Source: Ilumatobacteraceae bacterium (GTDB taxonomy: Bacteria > Actinomycetota > Acidimicrobiia > Acidimicrobiales > Ilumatobacteraceae). From it: DNA of 47,570 bases. This document shows, one piece after another, positions 7,178 to 16,323 of this stretch. A program made the translations under genes and the position numbers. Every line of letters starts with the position of its first letter. The stretch's first letter is position 1. The notes beneath the pieces were generated by a model. The model made no database searches and was not told the DNA's origin. It saw nothing but the letters and a program-made list of their open reading frames with translations. Location of the stretch: assembly GCA_016463105.1 (NCBI GenBank), contig JAEMRY010000001.1, positions 1 through 47,570 of the forward strand. The letters are read 5' to 3'.

Positions 7178-10100
7178 CGAGCGTGAAACTCTTGCAGCGA
7201 CATCACCGTAAACGGTCGATTACGTTGCTCGATCATTCCTTGTACTGCAGCAGTTGCCGCACTCAGGGTCGTCACCACCGATACACGATAAGTATTAGCA
7301 GCTTTGCGAATTGCTTCGCCATCGCTACGTGTGCCATAGCCGCGAGGCGTATTGATTACAAGCGCAATCTCACCAGATTCGATGAGTTTTACCGCGTCGT
7401 CTCGCACATCAGTGCCAGATTTTCTTTCAGAGAATTTGCCGACAATTCGCGACACGTTACATCCGTGTGCGGTCAAAAAATCTGCCGTACCGACTGTCGC
7501 CACAATTTCAAGACCAAGCGAGCTCAAACCTTTGACAACTTCTACTCCTCCTGCTTTGTCGCGATCGTTAAATGAAACGAACACCAGACCAGACTCAGGC
7601 AACGTAGTGCCCGCAGCAAATTGCGCTTTAGCAAAGGCTCGCGCAAACGAATCATCGATTCCCATTACTTCACCTGTTGAACGCATTTCTGGCCCGAGCG
7701 CCGTGTCAACATCGGCGAAACGATTAAACGGCAACACTGCTTCTTTTACCGAGACATGAGAAGTGCCGGCCGGTTTGCGCAGTAATCCTTCTGTGCGAAG
7801 TTCTGCAAGTGAAGCACCAAGCATCACGCGACTTGCTATTTTTGCCAACGGCACACCAGTTGCCTTAGCAACAAACGGCACAGTTCGACTGGCTCGTGGA
7901 TTGGCTTCGATCACATAGACGGTCTCATCGGCGATCGCAAATTGCACATTGACCAAGCCGACAACTTTGAGCGCTTCAGAGATTTTTTTAACTGTATTTT
8001 CGATTATTGAAACTATTTCAGCCGACAAAGTCGCTGGAGGAATTGTGCAAGCCGAATCACCAGAGTGAACACCAGCCTGTTCAACATGCTCCATGACTCC
8101 ACCAATTAGAACTTCTCCTGATGCATCACGAATCGCATCAACATCAACTTCTGTTGCATCTTCTAAAAATCTGTCAATCAATACTGGTCGTTGTGCCGAT
8201 AATCCGCCTTCACGTCCGAGCGAACCAGCCTGACTCATTTCTGCCATGGCGCCACGCAGTCGAGTTTCGTCGTGCACAATCTGCATCGCTCGCCCACCCA
8301 GAACATAACTCGGTCTCACCAAAACTGGGTAACCAATTTTATTTGCAATCTCGACACTCTGCTCAACATCGCGCGCTGTGCCACCAGGCGGTTGCAAAAT
8401 ATTCAAAGACTCACATAAAGCACTCCATTTTTCGCGATCCTCGGCTATATCAATTGACTCACTAGTTGTGCCGACAATTAAATCACTCGGCAATTGTGAT
8501 GCAAGTTTTAGCGGTGTCTGCCCGCCCAAACTGACAATTATTCTTGGCTCGACACCAGTCGCATCTTGCTCGGCTTCGATCACGTTCATTACATCTTCGT
8601 AAGTCAACGGCTCAAAATATAATTTGTCAGAAGTGTCATAGTCAGTTGAGACTGTTTCAGGGTTGCAGTTCAACATGATCGTTTCGTATCCGGCATCGCG
8701 CAGCGCAAAACTCGCGTGCACGCAGCAATAATCAAACTCAATACCCTGACCAATTCGGTTTGGGCCACTTCCTAAGATAATCACCGACTTGCGATCACTG
8801 GATTTAATTTCAGTCTCATCTTCATATGTCGAATAGTGATATGGCGTCTGAGCGGCAAATTCGGCACTGCATGTATCTACTGCTTTATAAACGGGTCTTA
8901 CACCGCGACTCAAACGAGTTGCTCTGACATCATGCTCAGAGCACTTCCATAACCAACCCAGTTGAGCATCAGAAAATCCGAGTCGCTTGACTCGCTTCCA
9001 ATCGCTGACAGATAAATCTTCAACAGTTTGCGTCTCTAGATATTCGCGCTCTTCGACGATCATCATCATTTGATCTAAGAACCATGGGTCGAATTTGCAA
9101 GACTGCGCGACAACTTCAATCGTCATCTTGCGATATAGACACTCGCCAATCTCGAATATTCGCTCAGGGGTCGGAACCGAAATTTTCGCCAACAACTCTT
9201 GGTCAGATACTCCAGCAAATATTTCTTCACCTGGATCACAGTTCAGACCGAAGCGTCCGATTTCAAGAGAGCGCAGGGCTTTTTGCAAACTTTCACTAAA
9301 GGTTCGACCGATCGCCATTGCTTCGCCCACACTTTGCATTTGAGTACCTAGAACACCCGATGTGCCCGGAAACTTCTCAAACGCCCATCGCGGAATTTTC
9401 GTCACTACATAATCAATTGTTGGTTCAAAACTTGCTGGTGTCTTTTTTGTAATGTCGTTGGATATTTCGTCGAGTGTGTAACCCACAGCAAGTTTTGCGG
9501 CGATCTTTGCTATCGGAAACCCTGTGGCTTTTGATGCCAACGCAGAACTTCGCGACACTCTCGGATTCATTTCGATCACGACTTGTTCGCCATTTATTGG
9601 ATTAACCGCAAACTGCACATTTGAACCGCCAGTTTCGACACCAACTCGACGAATGCAGGCGAAAGCCGCATCACGCATTTTTTGATATTCAACATCCGAC
9701 AAAGTCATTATTGGCGCAACCGTCATCGAATCACCGGTATGCACACCCATTGCATCAATGTTTTCGATTGAGCAGATTACGACGCAATTGTCGTTGCGAT
9801 CGCGCATCACTTCGAGTTCGTATTCTTTCCAACCCACAATCGATGTTTCAATCAATATTTCTGAAATCGGACTAGCAGCCAGGCCATTGGCCACAACTGT
9901 TGCAAACTCTTGTGGCGTGTTGGCAATGCCTGTTCCGCGTCCTCCCAAAATATATGCAGGTCGAATAATTACTGGCAAACCAATCTCGGCGAGAACCAAA
10001 TCTGCTTGTTTGGCAGTATGTGCGATGCCGCTGCGTGGCACGTTTAAACCAATTTCAATCATCGCATCTTTAAATTTGCCACGATCCTCGGCTGTAGCAA

Positions 10101-10470
10101 TCGCCAAAGCATTTGCACCAATTAATTCTGGGGTTCCTGGCACGCCAACTTTGCCACGTTCGAATAATGCCATCGCCAAATTAAGCGCCGTTTGCCCACC
10201 AAGCGTCGCCAACACGGCATCTGGGCGTTCACGTTCGATAATTTGCAGAATGAACTCGGGCGTAAGTGGCTCGATATAAGTGCGATCTGCAAAATCAGGA
10301 TCAGTCATGATCGTTGCCGGATTTGAGTTGGCAAGAATTACTCGGTAACCCTCTTGACGCAACACGCGACACGCCTGCGTGCCCGAATAATCAAACTCGC
10401 AGGCCTGACCAATCACGATTGGTCCTGAACCCAAAACGAGAATCGACTTGATGTCGTTGCGTCGTGGCAT
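7174..10470 (-). CDS. carB: Carbamoyl-phosphate synthase large subunit
   Basis: Makes carbamoyl phosphate from bicarbonate, ammonia delivered by CarA, and two ATP. The 1098-residue chain has the duplicated layout. One ATP-grasp half begins LGSGPIVIGQACEFDYSG; the second begins near residue 555 with LGSGPNRIGQGIEFDY. Each half carries the ANSNPAT / LNCNPET and EMNPRVSRSSALASKATG / EANPRASRTVPFVAKATG motifs. The last ~150 residues form the MGS-like allosteric domain, where UMP or ornithine acts in relatives. It overlaps carA by one base (TAATG) and pyrD by 4 bases. Confidence 0.98.
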   Translation of the reverse strand: MPRRNDIKSILVLGSGPIVIGQACEFDYSGTQACRVLRQEGYRVILANSNPATIMTDPDFADRTYIEPLTPEFILQIIERERPDAVLATLGGQTALNLAMALFERGKVGVPGTPELIGANALAIATAEDRGKFKDAMIEIGLNVPRSGIAHTAKQADLVLAEIGLPVIIRPAYILGGRGTGIANTPQEFATVVANGLAASPISEILIETSIVGWKEYELEVMRDRNDNCVVICSIENIDAMGVHTGDSMTVAPIMTLSDVEYQKMRDAAFACIRRVGVETGGSNVQFAVNPINGEQVVIEMNPRVSRSSALASKATGFPIAKIAAKLAVGYTLDEISNDITKKTPASFEPTIDYVVTKIPRWAFEKFPGTSGVLGTQMQSVGEAMAIGRTFSESLQKALRSLEIGRFGLNCDPGEEIFAGVSDQELLAKISVPTPERIFEIGECLYRKMTIEVVAQSCKFDPWFLDQMMMIVEEREYLETQTVEDLSVSDWKRVKRLGFSDAQLGWLWKCSEHDVRATRLSRGVRPVYKAVDTCSAEFAAQTPYHYSTYEDETEIKSSDRKSVIILGSGPNRIGQGIEFDYCCVHASFALRDAGYETIMLNCNPETVSTDYDTSDKLYFEPLTYEDVMNVIEAEQDATGVEPRIIVSLGGQTPLKLASQLPSDLIVGTTSESIDIAEDREKWSALCESLNILQPPGGTARDVEQSVEIANKIGYPVLVRPSYVLGGRAMQIVHDETRLRGAMAEMSQAGSLGREGGLSAQRPVLIDRFLEDATEVDVDAIRDASGEVLIGGVMEHVEQAGVHSGDSACTIPPATLSAEIVSIIENTVKKISEALKVVGLVNVQFAIADETVYVIEANPRASRTVPFVAKATGVPLAKIASRVMLGASLAELRTEGLLRKPAGTSHVSVKEAVLPFNRFADVDTALGPEMRSTGEVMGIDDSFARAFAKAQFAAGTTLPESGLVFVSFNDRDKAGGVEVVKGLSSLGLEIVATVGTADFLTAHGCNVSRIVGKFSERKSGTDVRDDAVKLIESGEIALVINTPRGYGTRSDGEAIRKAANTYRVSVVTTLSAATAAVQGMIEQRNRPFTVMSLQEFHAR

Positions 10471-11588
10471 TATTTTTTGTCCATCATCGCTATAAAATCT
10501 GCAAACAAATAACGACTGTCATGTGGACCAGGCCCGGCTTCAGGGTGATACTGCACGCTAAACGCATTGGCTCCGAGCACTCGAAGGCCTTCATTGGTGT
10601 TGTCGTTTAAATTTATGTGTGTGACTTCGGCTTTTGTCGCCAACGAATCTGCGTCCACGCAAAAATTGTGATTTTGACTTGTTATCTCGACTGACCCTGT
10701 AGCGATATTGCGCACCGGATGATTTGCCCCGTGATGACCGAACGGCAATTTGTAGGTCTTTGCGCCTAATGCAAGTGCCAGCAATTGATGACCAAGACAA
10801 ATTCCAAATAGTGGCACCCCAGTGCCAAGCAACTCACGAATCGTTGCTGGTGCGCCGTGCACCATCTCGGGATCGCCAGGACCATTCGAGAGAAAGATTC
10901 CGTTTGGCGACAACGCCATTACTTCTGCAGCCGTAGTTGTCGCTGGCACGACATGCACAGTTGCAAATTCAGCAAGGCAATTCAACATCGTTGTCTTAAT
11001 TCCAAAGTCATACGCCACGACAGTGAACTTGCCGTTGCCATGAATATAACTTTTCGTTGTCGTAACTTGGGCGATTAAGTTTTTTCCGGCTGTGCCCTTT
11101 TCGGTGTTCGCGGCTTTTATCAATTCATCTTGACTGGCCGTGCCAAATGCGCCTGGCATCGAACCTAAATCTCGCAAAACGCGTGTCAATCTTCGAGTAT
11201 CAATGCCGGCGATACCTGCTAGATCATTCTGTTTAAGAAATGAATCTAACGAGTCGTCACTGCGCCAGTTGCTTCGTCGGCGTGCAAGTTCGCGAACAAT
11301 CACTCCTCGTGCAAAAACTTTTGATGACTCATTATCAAATTGAGTTGTTCCATAATTTCCGATATGCGGCGTTGTGAAAGTAATAATTTGTCCGGCATAC
11401 GACGGATCAGTAAGAATTTCTTGATACCCAGACAAGCCAGTATGAAATACAATTTCGCCTCGCGCAATTATCGGCGCTGAGATATGCGACGAACCAGCGC
11501 CGATCGCCTCACCTTCAAAAATCGAGCCATCTTTTAAGACAAGAGCCGCCGGACGGATAAGCCGACTACTTCGAATAGGGCTTGTCAT
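10470..11588 (-). CDS. carA: Carbamoyl-phosphate synthase small (glutaminase) subunit
   Basis: Hydrolyses glutamine and passes ammonia to CarB. The N-terminal CarA domain (FHTGLSGYQEILTDPSYAGQ) is followed by a class I glutamine amidotransferase domain. That domain has nucleophile C264 in FGICLGHQL and H348 and E350 in QYHPEAGPG. The 372-residue length is normal. It starts at ATG 11588 inside an ATGA overlap with pyrC and runs into carB with a one-base overlap, so stoichiometric CarA-CarB synthesis by coupled translation is likely. Confidence 0.98.
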   Translation of the reverse strand: MTSPIRSSRLIRPAALVLKDGSIFEGEAIGAGSSHISAPIIARGEIVFHTGLSGYQEILTDPSYAGQIITFTTPHIGNYGTTQFDNESSKVFARGVIVRELARRRSNWRSDDSLDSFLKQNDLAGIAGIDTRRLTRVLRDLGSMPGAFGTASQDELIKAANTEKGTAGKNLIAQVTTTKSYIHGNGKFTVVAYDFGIKTTMLNCLAEFATVHVVPATTTAAEVMALSPNGIFLSNGPGDPEMVHGAPATIRELLGTGVPLFGICLGHQLLALALGAKTYKLPFGHHGANHPVRNIATGSVEITSQNHNFCVDADSLATKAEVTHINLNDNTNEGLRVLGANAFSVQYHPEAGPGPHDSRYLFADFIAMMDKK

Positions 11589-12865
11589 TTTTGCGCTTGA
11601 CCATCAATCACAGTTGGAGTTCCTTTAAATATGGTGTGACGTACTCTGCCACGAAGTGTCCGCCCAACATAGGGGGTATTTATGCTCTTGCTGGCAAGCC
11701 TTTCAATATCAACGCTCCACGCTAGATCTGGATCAAAAACACAAATATTTGCACTCTCCCCAACTGCTATGGGCCGACCATGATCGGCATCAATTTTGGC
11801 GATGCGCGCTGGGTTCCAACTGAGCAATGAAACCACGTCTTTGATTTCTAAGTCGCCATATGCCATGACAACTCCGAGCGCTGTTTCTAATCCGAGCATT
11901 CCTGGTGGCGCCATGTCAAGAGACATTTCTTTATCGCGTCTCGGATGAGGGGCGTGATCAGTGGCAATTGCATCAATCGTTCCATCTAGCAAACCAACTT
12001 TAAGTGCGCGAATATCTTCAGCAGATCGAAGTGGTGGATTGACTTTGTAAACAGAGTCATACGAACTTAAAAGCTCTTGCGTCAATGACAAATGATGTGG
12101 TGTTACTTCGGCCGTGATCGACAGGCCATCACGCTTCGCGGCGCGAACTAGTTCGACACTTCTCGCTGTTGAGAGATGAAGAAAATGCATCGACGCACCA
12201 GTAATTCTCACTAGTTCAATATCTCGAAACACCATTAACTCTTCGGCGATTGACGGCCAACCAGGCAACCCGAGGTCTGTGCAACATTGACACTCATTCA
12301 TCACGGCACCTTTTGTAAGTTCAGCGACTTCGCAATGTTGTGCGAGTGTGACGCCGAGACCTTTGGCGTACTCAAGTGCTCGTCGCATCAATGACGCATC
12401 TTGAACACCAACACCATCATCAGTGAATAAAGTGACACCAGCTTGTGCAAGTTCTGCCATCGGCGCAAGTGTTTCTCCGAGACGTCCAAGCGTGATGCAA
12501 CCACTCGGCACTACATCTACAAGACCTGCGCGCTTGCCTTGCTCGCGAACAAAATCAATTACTGCAATTGAATCTTGTGGCGGATCAGTGTTTGGCATCG
12601 CAACAAGCGCGGTGTAACCCCCCAAGGCTCCGGCACGACTGCCGGTTTCAATTGTCTCTGCTTCTTCTTTGCCCGGCTCACGCAGATGGGCGTGAAGATC
12701 AATGAAACCACTTGAGACAATGCAACCGCTCGCATCTAGTTGCACATCTGCACTTAGATTTGCGCCAACTTCGACAACTTTGCCGTTTTCAATTCGCACA
12801 TCGACACGAGATTGCCCGTCAGGGTTGACTATCGTGCCACCCTTGATCACAACTGATTTGCTCAT
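11585..12865 (-). CDS. pyrC: Dihydroorotase
   Basis: Zinc amidohydrolase that cyclises carbamoyl-aspartate to dihydroorotate, the third step of pyrimidine synthesis. H58 and H60 in FIDLHAHLREPG are the first metal ligands. MPNTDPP follows near residue 90. ATDHAPH, about 300 residues in, supplies the catalytic Asp. The length of 426 residues and the early HxHLREPG motif fit the class I family that often associates with PyrB. It overlaps both neighbours by 4 bases. Confidence 0.96.
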   Translation of the reverse strand: MSKSVVIKGGTIVNPDGQSRVDVRIENGKVVEVGANLSADVQLDASGCIVSSGFIDLHAHLREPGKEEAETIETGSRAGALGGYTALVAMPNTDPPQDSIAVIDFVREQGKRAGLVDVVPSGCITLGRLGETLAPMAELAQAGVTLFTDDGVGVQDASLMRRALEYAKGLGVTLAQHCEVAELTKGAVMNECQCCTDLGLPGWPSIAEELMVFRDIELVRITGASMHFLHLSTARSVELVRAAKRDGLSITAEVTPHHLSLTQELLSSYDSVYKVNPPLRSAEDIRALKVGLLDGTIDAIATDHAPHPRRDKEMSLDMAPPGMLGLETALGVVMAYGDLEIKDVVSLLSWNPARIAKIDADHGRPIAVGESANICVFDPDLAWSVDIERLASKSINTPYVGRTLRGRVRHTIFKGTPTVIDGQAQK

Positions 12866-13797
12866 GCTTGGCCTCCGAGACTTGAACCGGTTCCCAGAAG
12901 TTCGAACAGCACCGCCATTCGCACTGAGACGCCATTTGCAACTTGTCGATGAATCAATGAATTCTTGACGTCTGATGGATCAATTTGCATTTCGACTCCG
13001 CGATTCATTGGCCCTGGGTGCATAACAATCGCCGAGTCTTTTAACCTTGATACCCGTTTCTGAGTTAACCCGTATTGCTCTGAGTATTCGCGCAAGGTTG
13101 GCACATGACCCTGCGACATTCTTTCACTTTGCAAGCGCAACATATATAGAACATCGCTGCTTGGAATCACGTCATCTAAATGATGATTTATTTGCACGGG
13201 CCAATGCGAAATATCTGGCGGCAACAAAGTCGGTGGCGCAACGAGCGTGACTTTTGCTCCGAGCATTGAGAAGGCTTGAATATTGCTACGTGCAACTCGA
13301 GAATGTTTGATGTCGCCAACGATTGTTATTTGCATACCGTCGAAGCGTTGTGTGTGCGTTGCTTCGCGAATTGTGTAGCAGTCAACTAAGGCTTGAGTCG
13401 GGTGCTGGTGCGCTCCGTCTCCTGCATTAATAATTGATGCCTTAGTCCACTGGCTGATCTGCCACGGAATACCCACAGACTTGTGTCGCACAACAAAAGC
13501 ATCCACACCCATATCGGTGATTGTCGCCACAGTGTCACGCAACGACTCACCTTTATTCACACTTGATGTAGAAACATTGAACGTCATCGTGTCGGCAGAA
13601 AGACGTTTGGCTGCCGTTTCAAAACTCAACCGAGTGCGTGTTGAATCTTCAAAAAACAAACTCGCCACAGTGCGACCACGCAATGCAGGCACTTTCGGCA
13701 CAGGTCGCTGATTTATTTCTGCCATGTGATCTGTAAGTTGCAATAATGCAACCAAACCATCTACCCCAAGTTCGTCAATGCTGCGAAGGTGCTTCAT
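12862..13797 (-). CDS. pyrB: Aspartate carbamoyltransferase catalytic subunit
   Basis: Condenses carbamoyl phosphate with aspartate. The carbamoyl-phosphate loop FFEDSTRTR is at 48-56, K82 lies in NKGESLRDT, and HPTQALVD precedes the aspartate domain. The 311-residue length is that of unregulated catalytic chains. No pyrI regulatory subunit is present, as expected in actinobacteria, where control passes to PyrR. It overlaps pyrR and pyrC by 4 bases each. Confidence 0.97.
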   Translation of the reverse strand: MKHLRSIDELGVDGLVALLQLTDHMAEINQRPVPKVPALRGRTVASLFFEDSTRTRLSFETAAKRLSADTMTFNVSTSSVNKGESLRDTVATITDMGVDAFVVRHKSVGIPWQISQWTKASIINAGDGAHQHPTQALVDCYTIREATHTQRFDGMQITIVGDIKHSRVARSNIQAFSMLGAKVTLVAPPTLLPPDISHWPVQINHHLDDVIPSSDVLYMLRLQSERMSQGHVPTLREYSEQYGLTQKRVSRLKDSAIVMHPGPMNRGVEMQIDPSDVKNSLIHRQVANGVSVRMAVLFELLGTGSSLGGQA

Positions 13798-14345
13798 CGC
13801 GCATCCACAATCGCGACCGAGATGACTACTCCATCGCTAGTCGCCGAGACTTCGTCGTCTTGTTGCGTGGGTAAATTTTTTCCGACGAAGTCTGGACGAA
13901 TCGGCAACTCGCGATGACCGCGATCTACTAGCACTGCAAGTTGCACCGAGCGTGGTCGGCCATAATTATTGAGTCCTTCCATCGCTGCTCGCACAGTACG
14001 ACCAGTAAACAAAACATCATCCACAAGCACGACTGTTGCCCCAGTCAGATCAAACGGAATATTGCTGATTGCTCCAAGTGATACTGGTCGAATACCGATG
14101 TCGTCTCGATGCAGGCTTACATCTAGTGCACCAACTGGCACAGTCACAGAAGTTTCTATTTCATTTATTTGTTTGGTAATCGCCTCAGCGATCCAAGTTC
14201 CGCCTCGTTGCAGACCAACAATTGCTAAACCGTCAACACCATGGTTGCGCTCTACAATTTCGTGAGCAATGCGCACAATTGCGCGACGAACATCGGTCGC
14301 ACTCATCACCTCTCGTGGTGCGTTCGTGCCGGTACTCGATGCCAT
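13794..14345 (-). CDS. pyrR: PyrR, pyrimidine operon regulator and uracil phosphoribosyltransferase
   Basis: RNA-binding regulator of pyr genes with a phosphoribosyltransferase fold. The PRPP loop is VLVDDVLFTGRT (107-118), and VGLQRGGTWIAE near 43-54 is the other conserved segment. The 183-residue length is typical. It is the first gene of the pyr operon and is preceded by a matching PyrR-binding RNA loop whose 3' side leads into GGAGGA, six bases before the ATG. UMP- or UTP-dependent repression of its own translation and of the coupled genes downstream is the likely mechanism, as shown for the mycobacterial relative. Confidence 0.95.
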   Translation of the reverse strand: MASSTGTNAPREVMSATDVRRAIVRIAHEIVERNHGVDGLAIVGLQRGGTWIAEAITKQINEIETSVTVPVGALDVSLHRDDIGIRPVSLGAISNIPFDLTGATVVLVDDVLFTGRTVRAAMEGLNNYGRPRSVQLAVLVDRGHRELPIRPDFVGKNLPTQQDDEVSATSDGVVISVAIVDAR

Positions 14346-14350
14346 TAAGA

Positions 14351-14377
14351 CTCCTCCGTCCGAGCCTCACAGGACTC
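14351..14377 (-). promoter_or_regulatory. PyrR-binding RNA loop overlapping the pyrR ribosome binding site
   Basis: On the minus strand the leader reads GAGTCCTGTGAGGCTCGGAC, directly followed by GGAGGAG. The motif GTCC-NGNGAGGCT-NGGAC matches the conserved PyrR-binding hairpin of Gram-positive pyr leaders (shared GTCC stem, GNGAGGCT loop). GTCC pairs with GGAC, and the downstream purine run is the Shine-Dalgarno sequence of pyrR. No terminator hairpin with a U run is visible, so repression of translation is more likely than attenuation. Confidence 0.8.
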
Positions 14378-14415
14378 AATTTACGGTTGATAAAAACTGC
14401 TTTTAATTCGTGATC

Positions 14416-14424
14416 AATATAGCA
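14416..14424 (-). promoter_or_regulatory. Possible extended -10 promoter of the pyr operon
   Basis: TGCTATATT on the minus strand is an extended -10 (TGN then TATATT, one mismatch from consensus). Transcription would begin near 14409 and give a leader of about 64 bases, enough to contain the PyrR loop. The -35 region is poor, as is usual for extended -10 promoters. It lies in the 102-base gap after the DUF2079 gene. Confidence 0.45.
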
Positions 14425-14447
14425 CCGCACGCAGTTGGTAGTTGCCT

Positions 14448-15860
14448 CTAACCGGAGCGTTGATAAACGACCCACCAAGAATTGGCGTATGAGACCGTGA
14501 ATTGGTTCGAAACCTCAGACCATGTTTTGGTCATTTCTTCATCCATAGATGTGGGCAGAACCACGAAGGTAATCTCGTTGGCAAATGGCAAGACATCACC
14601 TTCGGCAAAGACATCAACGCCATAAAGTGCGCGCCGAAATGGCACTGGAAACACATAAATCCGTTGACGACGGGCTAATTGTGCCGTCAGTGGATGATAA
14701 GCGCTTACCACAGCATCTGCAGGAATCTTGCTCAGAGCCTCACGGGCCGCAACAACCATCGGATGGTTCGCCCCGTTATACGAAATTCTGGTTCGCGCAC
14801 CAGGCAGTGGTGACCAAACATAAGCAGAAAACAGTGTGCACACAGCACACAATGCAACCAAAATGCGACGCCATTTGATTTGCAATTTTGCGATTGCGAA
14901 CACTGTCCCCATCACCAGAACCGGAACTACTACAAACGAATAGTGATATTCGATGTGGTATTGATACCAAAATGAGCTGAAAATATTCGTGAAGATCACT
15001 AGTCCGGCAATTGCAGCCACTTCAGGAAAAAATACAAACGCCATCGCCACTGGCACAAATAGTTGCAATAAATAATACGGTCGCGAATCGCTCCATAAAT
15101 AACTGAGCATCGCTAACGGGTCTGTGAACACAGTTCGAACAACCCCCGAAACGCCCCCAAACGGAATCCGCCATGTATTTCTGAATGTGACTCCATTTAT
15201 CCCACGCTGAATTCCGAACACTGCAATTAGCGCATACCAAAAAGAAACCAAAACTGTCAATAAGCCAAATCTGCGGTGCTGGCGCAATGCAACCCACAAG
15301 CCGAGTGGCACAAGAATTAAAGCAACGTCTTCTTTCACCGTTAAGGCAAGCGCAACAGAAATAAAATACATTCGCCATTTTTTTTCAAGTGCCCCATACA
15401 TTGCCGTCGAGATGAATAGACCCAAAAATGCATCGGGATGGAAGTTCTCTAAGGCAATCCATACTGTTGCAGGATGCATCAGGTAGGCAGCCACAAAAAC
15501 TGTCGCCATTGCTTCGCTCTCAAGACGCTTACGCGAATACAAAAACACTGGCACCGCACCTGCAACAATGACAAGTGATTGAACAACAAATAATGTTGCA
15601 GTGCCATTAAAAACCCAATACAACGGAACAAGAAAAATCAAAATAAAGCTTGTGTGATCACCAAAAAGATTGCGACCCATCAGAGTCACAAATGGATTAT
15701 GAAATCTCGAGAGAAGCCAAATGCCCTGGTCATACAAACCAAAGTCATATGCAGATGTCGCCATACTGCGATGCACTTCTACGCTCAATGCCGCGATATA
15801 TAAACCGCCGAGTCCGATCAATGAAGCGGATACAACTTGCCACAAAGTGACCTGCAGCAA
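14448..15860 (-). CDS. DUF2079 polytopic membrane protein
   Basis: Integral membrane protein of the DUF2079 family, 470 residues with many hydrophobic helices. The family signature follows the first membrane segment: SAYDFGLYDQGIW, then GRNLFGDHTSFIL. A second block, ALENFHPDAFLG, comes later. The family looks like GT-C fold enzymes that work on lipid-linked sugars, but no activity is established. The start is uncertain: TTG 15860 is the furthest start codon in frame, and no Shine-Dalgarno sequence is seen. It is inserted between nusB and pyrR, where other actinobacteria do not usually carry it. Confidence 0.8.
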   Translation of the reverse strand: MLQVTLWQVVSASLIGLGGLYIAALSVEVHRSMATSAYDFGLYDQGIWLLSRFHNPFVTLMGRNLFGDHTSFILIFLVPLYWVFNGTATLFVVQSLVIVAGAVPVFLYSRKRLESEAMATVFVAAYLMHPATVWIALENFHPDAFLGLFISTAMYGALEKKWRMYFISVALALTVKEDVALILVPLGLWVALRQHRRFGLLTVLVSFWYALIAVFGIQRGINGVTFRNTWRIPFGGVSGVVRTVFTDPLAMLSYLWSDSRPYYLLQLFVPVAMAFVFFPEVAAIAGLVIFTNIFSSFWYQYHIEYHYSFVVVPVLVMGTVFAIAKLQIKWRRILVALCAVCTLFSAYVWSPLPGARTRISYNGANHPMVVAAREALSKIPADAVVSAYHPLTAQLARRQRIYVFPVPFRRALYGVDVFAEGDVLPFANEITFVVLPTSMDEEMTKTWSEVSNQFTVSYANSWWVVYQRSG

Positions 15861-15894
15861 GCGACTTCGAAGATTAAACCAAAATCGATTCGTA

Positions 15895-16323
15895 TTAAAC
15901 GCCTTTCGTTCGCACCTTCTTGGCGATCGCCGATAACAAACCGTTTACATAACGACCAGACTCTTCTGTCGAAAATCGCTTGGCAAGTTCTACTGCCTCG
16001 TTGATTATCACCGCAACAGGCACATCTTGACGATCCAGCAGTTCATAAATTGCAAGTCGCAAAACGTTGCGGTCAATTGCGGGCATCCGCTGAATTGTCC
16101 AGGTATGTGAATATTCAACAATCATCTCATCAATTTCTATTTGACGAGTTGCTACCCCGGTTGTTAGTTGCAAAACCAAATCATCAACCACGAGCACTTG
16201 CCCAGAAACTATTTGCGCAACGGGCAAACTACGAGACTCAGCTTCATACAAGAAATGCACGGCGCGCTCACGTGCGGTACTGCGAACGTCATCGCCTACT
16301 TTTGAGTTGCGCGTTGTTGACAT
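15895..16323 (-). CDS. nusB: Transcription antitermination factor NusB
   Basis: All-helical RNA-binding protein that, with NusE (S10), binds boxA RNA and supports rRNA antitermination. Family segments are RERAVHFLYEAE near the N-terminus, the IDRNVLRLAIYELL helix, and the closing VAVIINEAVELAKRFSTEESGRYVNGLL. 142 residues is normal. A TTG lies one codon upstream, but ATG 16323 gives a one-base TGATG overlap with efp and is preferred. The order efp-nusB is standard in Firmicutes and actinobacteria. Confidence 0.95.
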   Translation of the reverse strand: MSTTRNSKVGDDVRSTARERAVHFLYEAESRSLPVAQIVSGQVLVVDDLVLQLTTGVATRQIEIDEMIVEYSHTWTIQRMPAIDRNVLRLAIYELLDRQDVPVAVIINEAVELAKRFSTEESGRYVNGLLSAIAKKVRTKGV

